Shown: positions 30,379 through 41,444, counted from the first letter of the stretch. The stretch is DNA of 64,000 bases from Histomonas meleagridis (GCA_020186115.1 WSYJ01000001.1:186001-250000); one strand, 5' to 3'. The notes: a model not told the origin generated them from the sequence alone. Numbers and translations: made by a program.

Positions 30379-30639
30379 TTTTAATATAAATTTAGAAAGA
30401 TTGTTCAAATAAACAGAAAAAATATATTAAAATTTGATATGAATAAAAATGTTAAATATAAATACTTTAATGATTAATTTATCATGATCTTTTAAAACAA
30501 AATACAAATATAATCAATGAAGATAATTGTGATGAGAAATACAGAAATGATAATTTAACTGATTTATCTATGTTTTATTCATTTAAACTAAAAACAATAT
30601 TCACAAGATCTTGTAATATTTGAAATTCTTTATCTAAAT

Positions 30640-31115
30640 GGATTTGGTTGCTACCCATCTACACAGGATATAATGATTCATTTACATCGAAATCGTTAAA
30701 TATTTTCATCAGATGAAAAAAATTTAAGAGTAACTCACATCATGAAGTTGTCAAAAAAGCTATTGATGGTTGTTATTATGCTTAATATATTGGATGTATT
30801 GTTTCACCACGAGAAGATTTTCTTCCAAAAGAAATAATTGCGACGAATGTAACAGCAGCAGAAAATATCGTTAATTTAGTTAAACCAAAAACTAATGCAG
30901 ATAATATTAAAGTTGTTTATATTGGGACAGTATCACAAACAGGAGATCGTCATTATCTATGATGTGAATGTTTATCAAATGAAAACAGGTGATAAACAAT
31001 ATCATTTTATTCAATTAAATTCTTTTTCACATTGAGAAATTGCTTAGAAAGATATACATTTAGAAGAAATGAGAGATTGGGCATTAAACATTATTTTAAA
31101 ATTATGAATAGTAAA
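30640..31115 (+). pseudogene. Decayed NAD(P)-dependent epimerase (extended SDR)
   Basis: Readable pieces: IVSPREDFLPKEIIATNVTAAENIV and NADNIKVVYIGTVSQTGDR, the beta-4/Ser region of an extended short-chain dehydrogenase. Stops and frameshifts interrupt it throughout (for example after VMLN near 30784 and at 30960). It is homologous at the DNA level to the copy at 42.7-43.35 kb, and both lie tail-to-tail with an ankyrin gene. Confidence 0.7.
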
Positions 31116-31133
31116 AATATATTTCAAGCAAAA

Positions 31134-32992
31134 CTAATAAATATTTTTTGTATTACTTTCATTCCTTTCTTTTTGAGTAATTAATTGAACAATTTCTGTA
31201 TGACCATTTTCAGATGCTTCTATAAGTGCTGTTCTAAATAATTTAAATAATTTCCTTATACTAAATTAAAATATCAAATTTTTAATATAAATTTTAATTA
31301 AAACAAATTAATATCTTTAGCATTAATATCAATTCCTTCTTGTTCAAGAAGTAATTTAACAATTTCAATGTTTCCACTTTCTATTCCAAACATAAGTGAT
31401 GTTTTAAATGTTAAAATTAATTACCGAATATTATATTGAAATAAAAAATTATTAAAATAAATATCAAACAAAACAAATAAATATTTTTAGCATTAATATC
31501 AATTCCTTTTTGTTCAAGAAGTAATTTAGCTATTTCTATGTAACCTTTTTGTGATGCAATCATAAGTGCTGTTTCAAATATTTTATATAATTTCCAAATA
31601 TTATTTTGAAACCCAAATTTATTGAAATAATTTCCATTCAATACAAATAAATAACCTTAGCATTAATATCGATACCTTTTTGTTTAATAAGTAATTTAAC
31701 GATTTCTATATTATTTTTTTCACATGCCAATGTAAGTGCAGATTTAAATATGTTAAATATTTTTCAAGTATAATTTAAATCATTCAAATAAACGAAAAAT
31801 TAAATTAAAAAATACCTTCAGCACTATCATCTACTACATTTTTTTCAAGAAGTAATTTTACTGTTTCTATGTGACCATTTTCAGACGCTTTCATAAGTGC
31901 TGTTTCAAATAATTTAAATAATTATTTTATATTGTTTTAAAATATCAAATTATTAAAATAATTTCTACTTAAAAGTAATAAATACCTTTCCAATAGAGAT
32001 TGATTCCTTTTTGTTCAATAAGTAATTTAACTATTTCTGTGAAACCTTTTGAAGATGCTTTAATAAGTGCATTTTCAAATATTTTAATTAGACCCAAAAT
32101 ATTATTTTGAAATCGAAAATCATTAAAATAAATGCAAAATAAAATAAATTAATATCACTCCAATTGATATCAATTCCTTTTTGTTCAAGAAGTAATTTTA
32201 TTATTTCTATTTTTCCATTTTCAGATGCAATAATTAATGCTGTATTAAATAATTTAAATAATTTCCAAATATTATTTTAAAATATAAAATTATTTAAATA
32301 AATATTAAATAAAACAAAAAAATATCTTTAGCATTAATATCAATTTCTTTTTGTTCAAGAAATAATTTAACTATTTGTATGTAACCTTTTTGAGACGCAT
32401 TCATAAGTGCTGTCTGAAATATTTTTAATAATTTCCAAATATTATTTTGAAATTAAAATAAATAATTAAAATAAATATCAAATATAACTAATGAATATCT
32501 TTAGCATTAATATCAATTCCTTCTTGTTCAAGTAGCAATTTAACTATTTCTATTTGGCCATTTTCAGATGTATACATAAGTGCTGTTTTAAATAATTTAA
32601 ATAATTTCCAAATATTGTTTTGAAATAGGAAAAAATTATTAAAATAATTATTAAATAAAACAGATGAATATCTTTAGCATTAATATCAATTTCTTTTTGT
32701 TCAAGAAGTAATTTAACTATTTGTATGTGACCTGCTGAAGATGCTTTAATAAGTGCTGTTTTAAATATTTTTAATAATTTCCAAATATTATTTTGAAATA
32801 AAAAATCATTAAAATAATTTTTAAATAAAACAAATAAATATCTTTAGTATTAACATTAATCCCTTCTTTTTCTAAAATAGTTTCAACAAGTTTAATATTT
32901 CCTACAGTGCAGGCAACCAAAAATTGATCATCAAACATTAATGAATTGTTCACTTTTAAATGTAAATTATTCAATAAATCACTGATCAACAT
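31134..32992 (-). CDS. Modular ankyrin-repeat gene with ten intron-like spacers
   Basis: Eleven homologous coding blocks. The first runs from an ATG at 32992 to 32842 (50 codons plus 1 base). Nine internal blocks are each exactly 84 bases, and the last is 31228-31134 with a TAG stop. Blocks encode ankyrin helices (typical: LMKASENGHIEIVKLLLEQ then GIDINAK). They are separated by ten AT-rich spacers of 86 (seven), 89 (two) and 77 (one) bases. Removing the spacers joins all blocks in phase 1 into one 333-residue frame with no internal stop. Spacer 5' ends are AT (seven), GT (two) or TT (one); seven of ten end in AG (mostly ACAG). Read without removal, every block shifts frame. The 28-residue repeat is shorter than the 33 of a standard ankyrin. 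It could also be a fossil array; transcripts would decide. Confidence 0.6.
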
Positions 32993-33201
32993 GAAGGGAT
33001 GATTTCTTCAGCAACGTATTATAACCCACTCATTTTTTTAACAGATCTAGTTTGTTCAAGTATATTTAAATTTCATGAAAATTAATGATAAACTCGAGAT
33101 TTATCAAGTATGTTTTTTTAAAACAAGATTTTTCTAAACGGTCGATTGATAAAATTTAATTCAATGCTTTATTCTAGACATCACTTGAGAAAACAAAGAG
33201 A

Positions 33202-35700
33202 ATGAATGCCTTTAGGCTACTTATGCAAAAGGTAACATCATCAAAAAACAAGCTTCCAAAGAAAAAAACGGATAAGATTGGAGAAATGGACAAAAAATCC
33301 GAACTTCCAGAGATTTGTCAAAATTTAGATTCAAGTAATCCCGAAATCAGAAAGAAAGGTGCTGAGCGCGTTATTTATCTTATGCGTTCAGGCGAAAATA
33401 TGCGCCAACTTTTTTCGTATATGCTTCGTTGTGTTAATACTGATGATTTATCATTGAAAAAAATCGTTTATTTATATCTTATAAATTATTCATCGCAAGA
33501 ACCCGAACAAACAATAATGGCAGTTAATACATTTGTGCAAGATTCACAAAATCCAAATCCAATAATTCGTGCATTAGCTGTTCGTACAATGTGTCGAATA
33601 CGAATTCAATCCGTAGCCGAAAATATGGTTCTTCCTCTTAAGCAAACGCTATCAGATCCATCCCCTTATGTTCGTAAAACAGCAGCTTTAGGTGTATCCA
33701 AATTGTATGACATTATTCCCGAAATTGTTGAAAATTCTGGACTTTTCCAATCATTAATTTCACTACTTAAAGATGAGAATCCACTTGTTATCACCAATGC
33801 GATCACTTCTATTTTAGAGATTAATTCTCTTCGAACAAATCCAATTCTTCAATTAACATCCGAAACTGTCATTCCAATTCTATCAGCTCTTAATGATTGT
33901 ACCGAGTGGTGTCAAATCACTTTACTGGATGCATTATCTCAATACATTCCAGAAACATCAAATCATGCAGAGTCGCTCAACGACCGTTTAATTTTTTTCC
34001 TCAAAAACGAAAACCCGGCGGTTGTTATCGGCGTGTTCAAATGCATCTATCGTTTTCTTGAATATGATAGTCGAGGACCAAATTATATATTAACGAAAGT
34101 GATCCCACCTGTTATGACACTTTTGAACACCACCGATCCCGAAATTCAATACATTGTTTTGAGAACTTTATCATTATTTGTTGTCAAATATCCCAATTCA
34201 TTATCTAATCAAATCTCTGTTTTCTTTTGTAAATACAATGATAAATCATACATTAAAATGGAGAAGCTGAACATTATCATGGCCATCTGTACCAAATCTA
34301 AAGCTAAATTAGTGCTCGATGAATTATCACAATATTGTAATTCAGTTGACGTATCGTTTGTAAAGCGTTCAATTCATTGTATCGGCGAATTAGCGTTAAA
34401 ATTCAAAGGGACATCACCATCATGCGTTGATGTGCTAATGAAGTTGTTGGAATGTAAGGCGGATTATGCGATTGAGGAGGCAATGATAGCGATGTGTGAC
34501 ATACTACGGAAGTATCCAGGCGAGTTTGAGAACGTAATTCCACAAGTATGTAATAATATGGACCAAGTTAAAGAACCTTTAGCTCGTGCTTCAGCAATAT
34601 GGATCTTAGGTGAATATAATGAATATATAGAGAACATTGATGTGTTAATTGACCCATTTCTAGATACATTTCAGGATGAAGAATCAATTGTACAATCACA
34701 AATCATCACAGCACTCGTAAAGATCTTCATAAATAATCCGGAGAATTCACGTGATCAATTACAATTCGTATTAAATGAAGCAGCAAAATCAACAATTTCA
34801 CCAGACGTACAAAATCAGGCGTTAATATATTGGCGATTATTAACTAATGATGTTAAATTTGCTAAAGATATTATCATATTCCCAAAGGATAATATCCAAA
34901 ATGTTATTACTGTCGGTGGTACACAATATGATGAATCAGTGTTAGAAGAACTTTTAAGGAATATGGGATTAGCGTCAGGTGTATTACGTGAGTTACCATC
35001 GACTTTCATTATCAAATCGAATTCACAAAAAGAGAAAAACATTACAAAAGAAAAGAAATGGTATCAAATGAAAATTAATGATGACATTGATTTCATTGAT
35101 ATATTTATGGCCATCGACAAACAAAAGTTTTATTTAAAGATTAGTAATCGTTGTACATTACCGATCAGTGATTTTGCATTTGCGATTAATTTAAATATTA
35201 TCGGGCTACAAATAGATAATGATAATGGTAATTTCCCTTCGAACTTAGATGAAGATGAAAATTGTATAATTAGTTTCGATTATAGTTTCGACTTAAGTCA
35301 ATCAGATAACAAAAACAAAAAATATTTGGAAACTGCTTTAAGAACTAATTATGGTACTGTATTTGCTTATGGTCGAATTCCAATAGAAATTTCGTTAAAT
35401 GATTCAGGGAAAATTTCCCAGAATAAATTCACAGAATATTATAACACATTTAAAGTCTCATTTAAATTCACTATAAATAATGCATTAATACCTGACGATG
35501 AGATATTAAATGATCGAAAAGTATTCGTCATCGGTAAGAATCATAACAAAATATTCGTTTGTTGTTACATTTCTGACGATTTAATTTTCGTTGGTGAATT
35601 ATTCCAAAATGTAAATAATATTGAAGTATTCGGTTTCACTAATAACAATGAATTACATTACTTAATCGAAGAAAATGGTTATTATCTTTTCGCTGAATAA
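33202..35700 (+). CDS. Beta-adaptin, large subunit of a clathrin adaptor (AP-1/AP-2)
   Basis: 832 residues. The N-terminal trunk (about 30-560) is a HEAT/ARM solenoid with SSNPEIRKKGAERVIYLMRSGENMRQLFSYMLRCV and family phrases SQEPEQTIMAVNTFVQD, NPIIRALAVRTMCRIR and DPSPYVRKTAALGVSKLYD. After a short linker there is a C-terminal appendage with a beta-sandwich and a platform-like end (about 615-830). There is almost no hinge, and no clear clathrin box (LLNLD) is visible. Phrases match beta1/beta2, but the assignment between AP-1 and AP-2 needs a tree. It would sort cargo at the Golgi/endosome or plasma membrane. AACGGT lies 60 bases upstream. Confidence 0.93.
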   Translation: MNAFRLLMQKVTSSKNKLPKKKTDKIGEMDKKSELPEICQNLDSSNPEIRKKGAERVIYLMRSGENMRQLFSYMLRCVNTDDLSLKKIVYLYLINYSSQEPEQTIMAVNTFVQDSQNPNPIIRALAVRTMCRIRIQSVAENMVLPLKQTLSDPSPYVRKTAALGVSKLYDIIPEIVENSGLFQSLISLLKDENPLVITNAITSILEINSLRTNPILQLTSETVIPILSALNDCTEWCQITLLDALSQYIPETSNHAESLNDRLIFFLKNENPAVVIGVFKCIYRFLEYDSRGPNYILTKVIPPVMTLLNTTDPEIQYIVLRTLSLFVVKYPNSLSNQISVFFCKYNDKSYIKMEKLNIIMAICTKSKAKLVLDELSQYCNSVDVSFVKRSIHCIGELALKFKGTSPSCVDVLMKLLECKADYAIEEAMIAMCDILRKYPGEFENVIPQVCNNMDQVKEPLARASAIWILGEYNEYIENIDVLIDPFLDTFQDEESIVQSQIITALVKIFINNPENSRDQLQFVLNEAAKSTISPDVQNQALIYWRLLTNDVKFAKDIIIFPKDNIQNVITVGGTQYDESVLEELLRNMGLASGVLRELPSTFIIKSNSQKEKNITKEKKWYQMKINDDIDFIDIFMAIDKQKFYLKISNRCTLPISDFAFAINLNIIGLQIDNDNGNFPSNLDEDENCIISFDYSFDLSQSDNKNKKYLETALRTNYGTVFAYGRIPIEISLNDSGKISQNKFTEYYNTFKVSFKFTINNALIPDDEILNDRKVFVIGKNHNKIFVCCYISDDLIFVGELFQNVNNIEVFGFTNNNELHYLIEENGYYLFAE

Positions 35701-35715
35701 AAAAATTTGTATTTC

Positions 35716-38700
35716 TTATTGATTATCATCGTAATCCTCCTCTTCACCAGAATAATTCGAATCGTTGTACGACGTGTCAGTCAGTGACTCCGCCGCCTCT
35801 TCGTCTGTTGACTGCTTCCGCTTCGCCAAAAGTGACGTCAGGTCTTCCGCTTCTTCTTTGAAGTAGTTTAACGGATTCGTGTTAACGTCTTCAAGTAGGC
35901 CGTTATGAGATGTGAGAGTGCTGAAGTCGTCAGAGTCGTCGAAGTAAACGGGCAATGTGGAGTGGGATGAGTCCTCCGACAGAGAGGCGTTGATGAGCGG
36001 AGAGTCGCTGACGTGCTGAGAAGGAGTGGAGAAGTCGTGGTCGGAGGAGGTGTCTATGAACTTGTCGGGGTATATGAGCGGATTGAGGATGGTGGTGCCG
36101 TCGGATCCTTTTGGCGAATCGCAACTTTGCTGCGATTTGTCTGCGCGATTTGTGTCGTCGGCGTTCTGCTGCTTATCAGTCTGCGATGGTGGCATTAGCG
36201 AGTGCAGGTCTTCGTTGTTTGGTTTGGCTTCTTCAGTTTGAGCTGGTGGCATTAGAGAGTTCAGGTCTTCGTTGTCTTCGTTGTTTGGTTTGGCTTCTTC
36301 AGTTTGAGCTGGTGGCATTAGAGAGTTCAGGTCTTCGTTGTGCTGCTGTTCGTCTTCGGAACTCTTTTCGTTGTTTGATTTGGTTTCTTCTGTGATAATA
36401 TCTGCGTTCAGGTCTTCGTTGTTCTGTTGGTTTGTATCTGCATGACTGTCATCTGCTTCTTGCGGATTTGGAATGGAATCATTGGATTGGTCGGGCGGCG
36501 CCGGCGAGTTCGGAGCTTCGGCATGTTCATCTTCATCTTTCTTCTGCTGCTTTGCTTCTTCACTCTGATCCTGAAGTGGATTTGATGCGTCAATGTCTTC
36601 TTGCTTGTCTTCATTTTGTTGCTTTGTATCATTACTTTGATTAGAAAACATTACTGAGTTTAATCCATCAATGTCTTCTTGCTTGTCTTCATTTTGTTTA
36701 CTTTTTTCGCTTTGCTCTGGATACATTAGTGAGTTCAGTTCTTCGACATCTTCTTGCTTGTCTTCATTTTGTTGCTTTGTATCATTACTTTGCTCAGGGT
36801 GTATTGGTGAATTTTGTTCTTCGATATCTTCTTGTTTCTCTTCATTTTGTTTACTTTTTTCACTTTGATCTGGATACATCAATGAGTTCAATTCTTCGAT
36901 GTCTTCTTCCTTGTCTTTGTTCTGTTGCTTTGTGTCATTTTGTTTCGGAAACATTACAGAGTTTAATCCTTTGGCATTTTTCTGCTTATTTTCTTCGTCC
37001 TGATCTGGATACATTAATGAGTTCAGTTCTTCAATGTTTTCTTTCTTTTCTTCGTCTTGATCAGGATACATTAGTGAATTCAGTTCTTCGATGTCTTCTT
37101 GCTTGTCTTTGTTCTTCTGCTTTGTATCATTTTGTTTCGGAAACATTACTGAGTTTAATCCTTTGACATTTTTCTGCTTATTTTCTTCGTCTTGATCTGG
37201 ATACATTAATGAGTTCAGTTCTTCGATGTCTTCTTCCTTGTCTTTGTTCTGTTGCTTTGTGTCATTTTGTTTCGGAAACATTATTGAGTTTAATCCTTTA
37301 ACATTTTTCTGCTTATTTTCTTCGTCTTGATCTGGATACATTAATGAGTTCAGTTCTTCGATGTTTTCCTTCTTTTCTTCATTCTGGTCCGGGTACAGCA
37401 GTGAGTTCAATTCTTCGATGTTCTGTTGTTTATTACCATTTGAATTCTTTTGTATTTCTTCTGATTCCTTATCTGGATACAAAAGCGAATTCAGCTCTTC
37501 AACGTTCTCTTTGTTATCATTTTTATTATAATTACTATTTTCGATTACTACTGATTTGTTTTGTTTTGTTTTATTGTTATCGAACAGTAAAGAATCCAAT
37601 TCTTCATTGTTCTCTTTTTCATCATCAGAATTTATATTTCCAAGTAATATCGAATTTTGTTTGTTTTCATTTGGCGGATTTATTTTTGGTGTTATCCCTT
37701 TCGGTAATATTAAACTTTGTCTTCTGACTACAGTTCTTTCTTGTGATTGTCTCTTTTGATTTATCTGTTTCCTGACTTGTTGGATAATCGCAGGATTACT
37801 CTTGAATGGGCCAATAGAGTTATGTCGCTTCAATGGAGTGTTTTGGCCGAGCGAAAATGGACTCACTGTTTTCATGTTTGGAGTTCCTGGATTTCGTCGT
37901 ATGATTTGGACGGGTCCTGGAACAAATACAAATGGTTTTACTGGTTCATTTTGTGAGTTGAGCGAACTAATTTTCTCTTTTTCTTCTGACGCAAATGTGG
38001 TGTTTATTGGTGGCGGTGAGTTCTGTTGTGGTCTCTTAGTTTCATCTTCTTCTGATGTAATAGATGATGATGATGATAAACTTGACTCTTTGGTTTCTTT
38101 TGTTGGCTTGTTAGAATCTGATGATATTGATGATGATTTTGTCTCTTTTATGACTTTGTTCTCTTGTAATTCTTTGTTGATCTTTTCTTCGGATGATGAA
38201 AATGATGATGATAGACTTGATTCTTTTGTTTTGCTTTGAATTATTTGCTTTTCTTCGTCTGATGGAAACGTTGAAATGCTTGATTCTTTATCTTTCTTTA
38301 ATTCTTTTGTTTGATTTTTGTCATTTTCTTTATCTGATGATATTGATTCATTTTGTGAATCATTGTTATCCATATCATATGATGAATTTGAATAATTTTC
38401 TTCCTCTTCTTCAAAACATAATGAATTGCTTTCATCATCTGTTGATGCACTTTTCTTTGGCGGTTTCACCGGTGAATTTTTGGCACTTTTCGGTGATCCA
38501 GTTACGTTTTGACTGCGTTCTGTCGGCAGAATTTTGTCCATTCGAAAACCAGATACTTGGTATACAGTTTTGCTAAAGAATAAATTAAGTTCTTTAAGTG
38601 TAACTCTATACTTTTTAGAATCTGATTTGGCTGATGCAAAATTATTCATAATTTTGGTACGAATGGAAATAAATTGATTTTTAAGATTCTTTGATTGTGT

Positions 38701-39393
38701 TGTTAGAATGCTTTTGCGATTCGTTTTACGTCTGGATAATTCAGTTAATAATTTTTCATCAAGAATAATTATCTCTTTTTCTTGACGACTCTTTATTTGT
38801 GCTCGAAGAAGTTTATACTTTTTGTTGAGCTCTAATTTTCGTTGGCGTTGCTCGTTTTCAAAGATTTGATCTCCCCTTTGTTTGGAACGAAGAGCTTCAT
38901 CAAACTTATTATTACGAGCTAGAAGTTTAGCTTGGTTGTAATAATCCATTTGTGCTTTGATTGGCTTGCTTCTTGATTGTATTAACTCAATCGAAAATTT
39001 TTTCTCTATTTCGGTCAATTCATTGATGTGTTTGGTTTGCATTTCTTGAAATGATGAATCGATCCGTTCACGGATTTCCAATTCTTTTTCTTTGTATTTT
39101 TGATCAAGTTCTTTTCGCTGGTTTTGATAATCAGCATAAGCTTGATTAACTTCTTTAGAAATTCGATCCTTTAGATCTTCGACCATTTTCAAAAAAGCTT
39201 CATCTCTTTTAACCCGTATAATTTCTTCAATTTTACGTGCTTCATTAAAATTGAGATCATCAATAAACTGTGATTTTTGTGATTCCAATTGTTCAATCGA
39301 CATTACACTGTAGCTTCCATAAGAAGACGATTCTTTTATTCCTGTTTGACTTAGAAGTAATCTCTCCACAGAGTGGGAAGATGCTGTCGACAT
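35716..39393 (-). CDS. Coiled-coil protein with tandem acidic ELNSLMYP repeats
   Basis: 1225 residues, family unknown. Residues about 35-285 are charged helices and coiled coil (RKIEEIIRVKRDEAFLKMVEDL; basic KRxxILTTQSKNLKNQF). Residues 300-560 are Ser/Glu-rich. From about 620 to 1060 there are roughly 15 tandem repeats with the core EELNSLMYPDQ or KGLNSVMFPKQ, separated by Lys/Gln/Asp/Glu-rich spacers, then a Ser/Asp-rich end. The repeats are nearly identical in the DNA (about 36.6-37.5 kb), so copy number may vary between strains. TGGCACTTTT lies 9 bases upstream of the ATG at 39393. Neighbour of beta-adaptin in tail-to-tail arrangement, 15 bases apart. Confidence 0.75.
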   Translation of the reverse strand: MSTASSHSVERLLLSQTGIKESSSYGSYSVMSIEQLESQKSQFIDDLNFNEARKIEEIIRVKRDEAFLKMVEDLKDRISKEVNQAYADYQNQRKELDQKYKEKELEIRERIDSSFQEMQTKHINELTEIEKKFSIELIQSRSKPIKAQMDYYNQAKLLARNNKFDEALRSKQRGDQIFENEQRQRKLELNKKYKLLRAQIKSRQEKEIIILDEKLLTELSRRKTNRKSILTTQSKNLKNQFISIRTKIMNNFASAKSDSKKYRVTLKELNLFFSKTVYQVSGFRMDKILPTERSQNVTGSPKSAKNSPVKPPKKSASTDDESNSLCFEEEEENYSNSSYDMDNNDSQNESISSDKENDKNQTKELKKDKESSISTFPSDEEKQIIQSKTKESSLSSSFSSSEEKINKELQENKVIKETKSSSISSDSNKPTKETKESSLSSSSSITSEEDETKRPQQNSPPPINTTFASEEKEKISSLNSQNEPVKPFVFVPGPVQIIRRNPGTPNMKTVSPFSLGQNTPLKRHNSIGPFKSNPAIIQQVRKQINQKRQSQERTVVRRQSLILPKGITPKINPPNENKQNSILLGNINSDDEKENNEELDSLLFDNNKTKQNKSVVIENSNYNKNDNKENVEELNSLLYPDKESEEIQKNSNGNKQQNIEELNSLLYPDQNEEKKENIEELNSLMYPDQDEENKQKNVKGLNSIMFPKQNDTKQQNKDKEEDIEELNSLMYPDQDEENKQKNVKGLNSVMFPKQNDTKQKNKDKQEDIEELNSLMYPDQDEEKKENIEELNSLMYPDQDEENKQKNAKGLNSVMFPKQNDTKQQNKDKEEDIEELNSLMYPDQSEKSKQNEEKQEDIEEQNSPIHPEQSNDTKQQNEDKQEDVEELNSLMYPEQSEKSKQNEDKQEDIDGLNSVMFSNQSNDTKQQNEDKQEDIDASNPLQDQSEEAKQQKKDEDEHAEAPNSPAPPDQSNDSIPNPQEADDSHADTNQQNNEDLNADIITEETKSNNEKSSEDEQQHNEDLNSLMPPAQTEEAKPNNEDNEDLNSLMPPAQTEEAKPNNEDLHSLMPPSQTDKQQNADDTNRADKSQQSCDSPKGSDGTTILNPLIYPDKFIDTSSDHDFSTPSQHVSDSPLINASLSEDSSHSTLPVYFDDSDDFSTLTSHNGLLEDVNTNPLNYFKEEAEDLTSLLAKRKQSTDEEAAESLTDTSYNDSNYSGEEEDYDDNQ

Positions 39394-39640
39394 TGGTAAT
39401 CAAAAAGTGCCAAATTATCGAAAATCAATTTTTACACAGAAGAACAATTAATTTATATTCTAAAAGATTGATTTCATATTGCCTTCAAATAAGATAATTG
39501 TAGAAAAATGTTATATTGATCAAATAGATCTAGAAACGAATTTTTTAAGAAACATGATTTTGAAAACTTTACATATTCTAAATGCCGTTTTGCTCTCTAA
39601 TTTTTTCAATTGTCATTACTCGACCAAAAAAAAATTAAAA

Positions 39641-40468
39641 ATGAAAGACTCTGCAATGCCAAATCCTTTTGCTGTACTTCCAACAGCCCAAGAAAAAAAT
39701 TCTCGCGAAAGAAGAAATTGGTTAGAAAGATCAAGTTCTTTTCCACAGGAAGTTGTTTATGAAATTAGCCATAAATTTTTTATCACAAGCATTGCTAATG
39801 CATTATCCAAACCAACAACATGTATCATGCAACTTCAATCATGCCTGATGAATTCTCCACATCTTAATTCATTATCTGATTTTGTTGCAATATGCACAAT
39901 TTTTGTTTATAAAAATGTACAAAGAAATTCAAAAGGGGAACCTACAAGTCAGACACAATCACAAGCTGTTGCTTTTTGGGGAAATGTCATTGATGGAAAA
40001 TATTCAAATTTTTCCTTTGAACCTGATGAACAAGATTTAATAATATCCGCCATTGTAGCAGATCCACCTATTTACTCGAAAGATTATGATATCTGTGTTT
40101 CTATTGTTACCTTTTTCTGCAAATCCGAAGATCGATTTTGCTTTGGAAGATTTATAGAAAGGCTAAAACTTGCTGAACTTTCTGATGCTTCTAAGCATTT
40201 CTTATCTAAGTGTTGTGAGAAAATTATTGAATCTAATTCTTTAATCACGACGAATGAAAGACAATTTCTAATTAGTTATACCAAGCAAAAGTTTACTGAA
40301 GAAGAATCAGCCACAAAAGAAGTAGAGCCAACGCCAACAAAGCAAAAATTGGATGAATTGATCAAAGATAACAAAATTAAAAATCTTCAAAATTGGTTTC
40401 GTCCATATAAATTACTTTACTTTATTTTAGCTACTTTGATCATTCTTGTAATAGCAGTAATAATTTGA
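39641..40468 (+). CDS. Tail-anchored membrane protein, unknown function
   Basis: The open frame begins at a TTG (39479). ATGs occur at 39554 and 39641; I prefer 39641 because a TCATTACTC initiator-like element sits about 30 bases before it and no leader hydrophobicity is then needed (275 residues). The body is soluble and mainly helical (SQTQSQAVAFWGNVIDGKY, FERDE-type acidic stretches). The last 19 residues (LLYFILATLIILVIAVII) are one hydrophobic helix ending the protein, so a C-terminal anchor with cytosolic body. An NPF tripeptide lies near the N-terminus. No family recognised. Confidence 0.6.
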   Translation: MKDSAMPNPFAVLPTAQEKNSRERRNWLERSSSFPQEVVYEISHKFFITSIANALSKPTTCIMQLQSCLMNSPHLNSLSDFVAICTIFVYKNVQRNSKGEPTSQTQSQAVAFWGNVIDGKYSNFSFEPDEQDLIISAIVADPPIYSKDYDICVSIVTFFCKSEDRFCFGRFIERLKLAELSDASKHFLSKCCEKIIESNSLITTNERQFLISYTKQKFTEEESATKEVEPTPTKQKLDELIKDNKIKNLQNWFRPYKLLYFILATLIILVIAVII

Positions 40469-40761
40469 ATAAAAAATATAGAAATAGATAATTTATTCTG
40501 TTTTCGAAAATGAATAAAATCATTAGTGTAAATATATTTTCGTTTTTGTTTTACAAAAAAGTCAGAAACAGAAACGATTAAATAACGATCAAAAAGTGGG
40601 ATATCCCTTTAATGATGTTTATATTTTTGCTATTAGTTTAATTGGAAAATATTAAACTTATGAATATAACACAATAAGAAAATTTTTTTTATGATACAAA
40701 GTAAAAAATATCATAATTCAATCAAAAATTCTTACAATTTATTTAATAACAAATACAAAGA

Positions 40762-41352
40762 TTACTGAGACTTGAGTTTGAGTTTTGACTTTTTCTTGAT
40801 CATATTCATCATGTACATTACATGAATCACAAGAAGAAAAATTGTTAAAGGAAGAAAATATTTTTGTTTTTGAAGGAATGTATGTGAATGAGTGTGCGTT
40901 GCCTTATGCATAGAAATCATTGTTTGTTTCCACTTTTCGTTGATTGTTAAATCTATATCATATGGGCTGTAGATTGTAGAAAGATAACTTCCTGAATGAT
41001 CACTGAAGTTTCCATAAGATATATATAACGAATCACTATATTTTTTGAATTCCATATTGAATTCATAGAATGTCTGATCATTTTCACCTATCCATACATC
41101 CAAAAACTTTGATCCAATAAATGTACTAGATTTGAATTTAGCGTCAGCCGATTTTTTATACTTCCCTTCAACATTATCTTTTACAAATATTTTTCCTTGA
41201 AAATTTTGTTGTTTTGAATTCGAAATTATTAATTTATATGTATTCAAATTTTCCCTTTTATAAACCTTCTCTCTAGATGTTACTTCCCACTCCCCATTTA
41301 ACAATTCTTGGAATTGGTGAAATAATATCAAAGAAAGCAAATATATCAGCAT
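40762..41352 (-). CDS. Type I single-pass membrane protein, unknown
   Basis: 196 residues. N-terminal signal peptide (MLIYLLSLILFHQF), a luminal beta-rich domain of about 120 residues (NGEWEVTSREKVYK, FLDVWIGENDQTFYEF), one TM helix (about 163-185) and a short basic cytosolic end (IKKKSKLKLKSQ). The basic tail would suit ER or Golgi residence. I do not recognise the family; small ER complex subunits are one possibility. Divergent from eL15, with 92 bases between ATGs. Confidence 0.6.
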   Translation of the reverse strand: MLIYLLSLILFHQFQELLNGEWEVTSREKVYKRENLNTYKLIISNSKQQNFQGKIFVKDNVEGKYKKSADAKFKSSTFIGSKFLDVWIGENDQTFYEFNMEFKKYSDSLYISYGNFSDHSGSYLSTIYSPYDIDLTINEKWKQTMISMHKATHTHSHTFLQKQKYFLPLTIFLLVIHVMYMMNMIKKKSKLKLKSQ

Positions 41353-41444
41353 TTATTTTCGGGGTTACCCATTTAACTGCCAATGCCTTGCATCGTCAAA
41401 CAGACTTCCTCAATTTTTGAGAAGCCTGGTCGGCCTTTCTGTTA

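Noticed and set aside
31134-32992. CRISPR-like array because of the regular 170-base repeat
   Set aside because: Repeats encode ankyrin helices, vary in sequence, and the organism is a eukaryote; no CRISPR repeat-spacer structure.
36013-38576. Plus-strand ORFs opposite the coiled-coil repeat gene (SSVLRCLLACL-type repeats)
   Set aside because: Antisense reading of the ELNSLMYP repeats; no independent coding signal.
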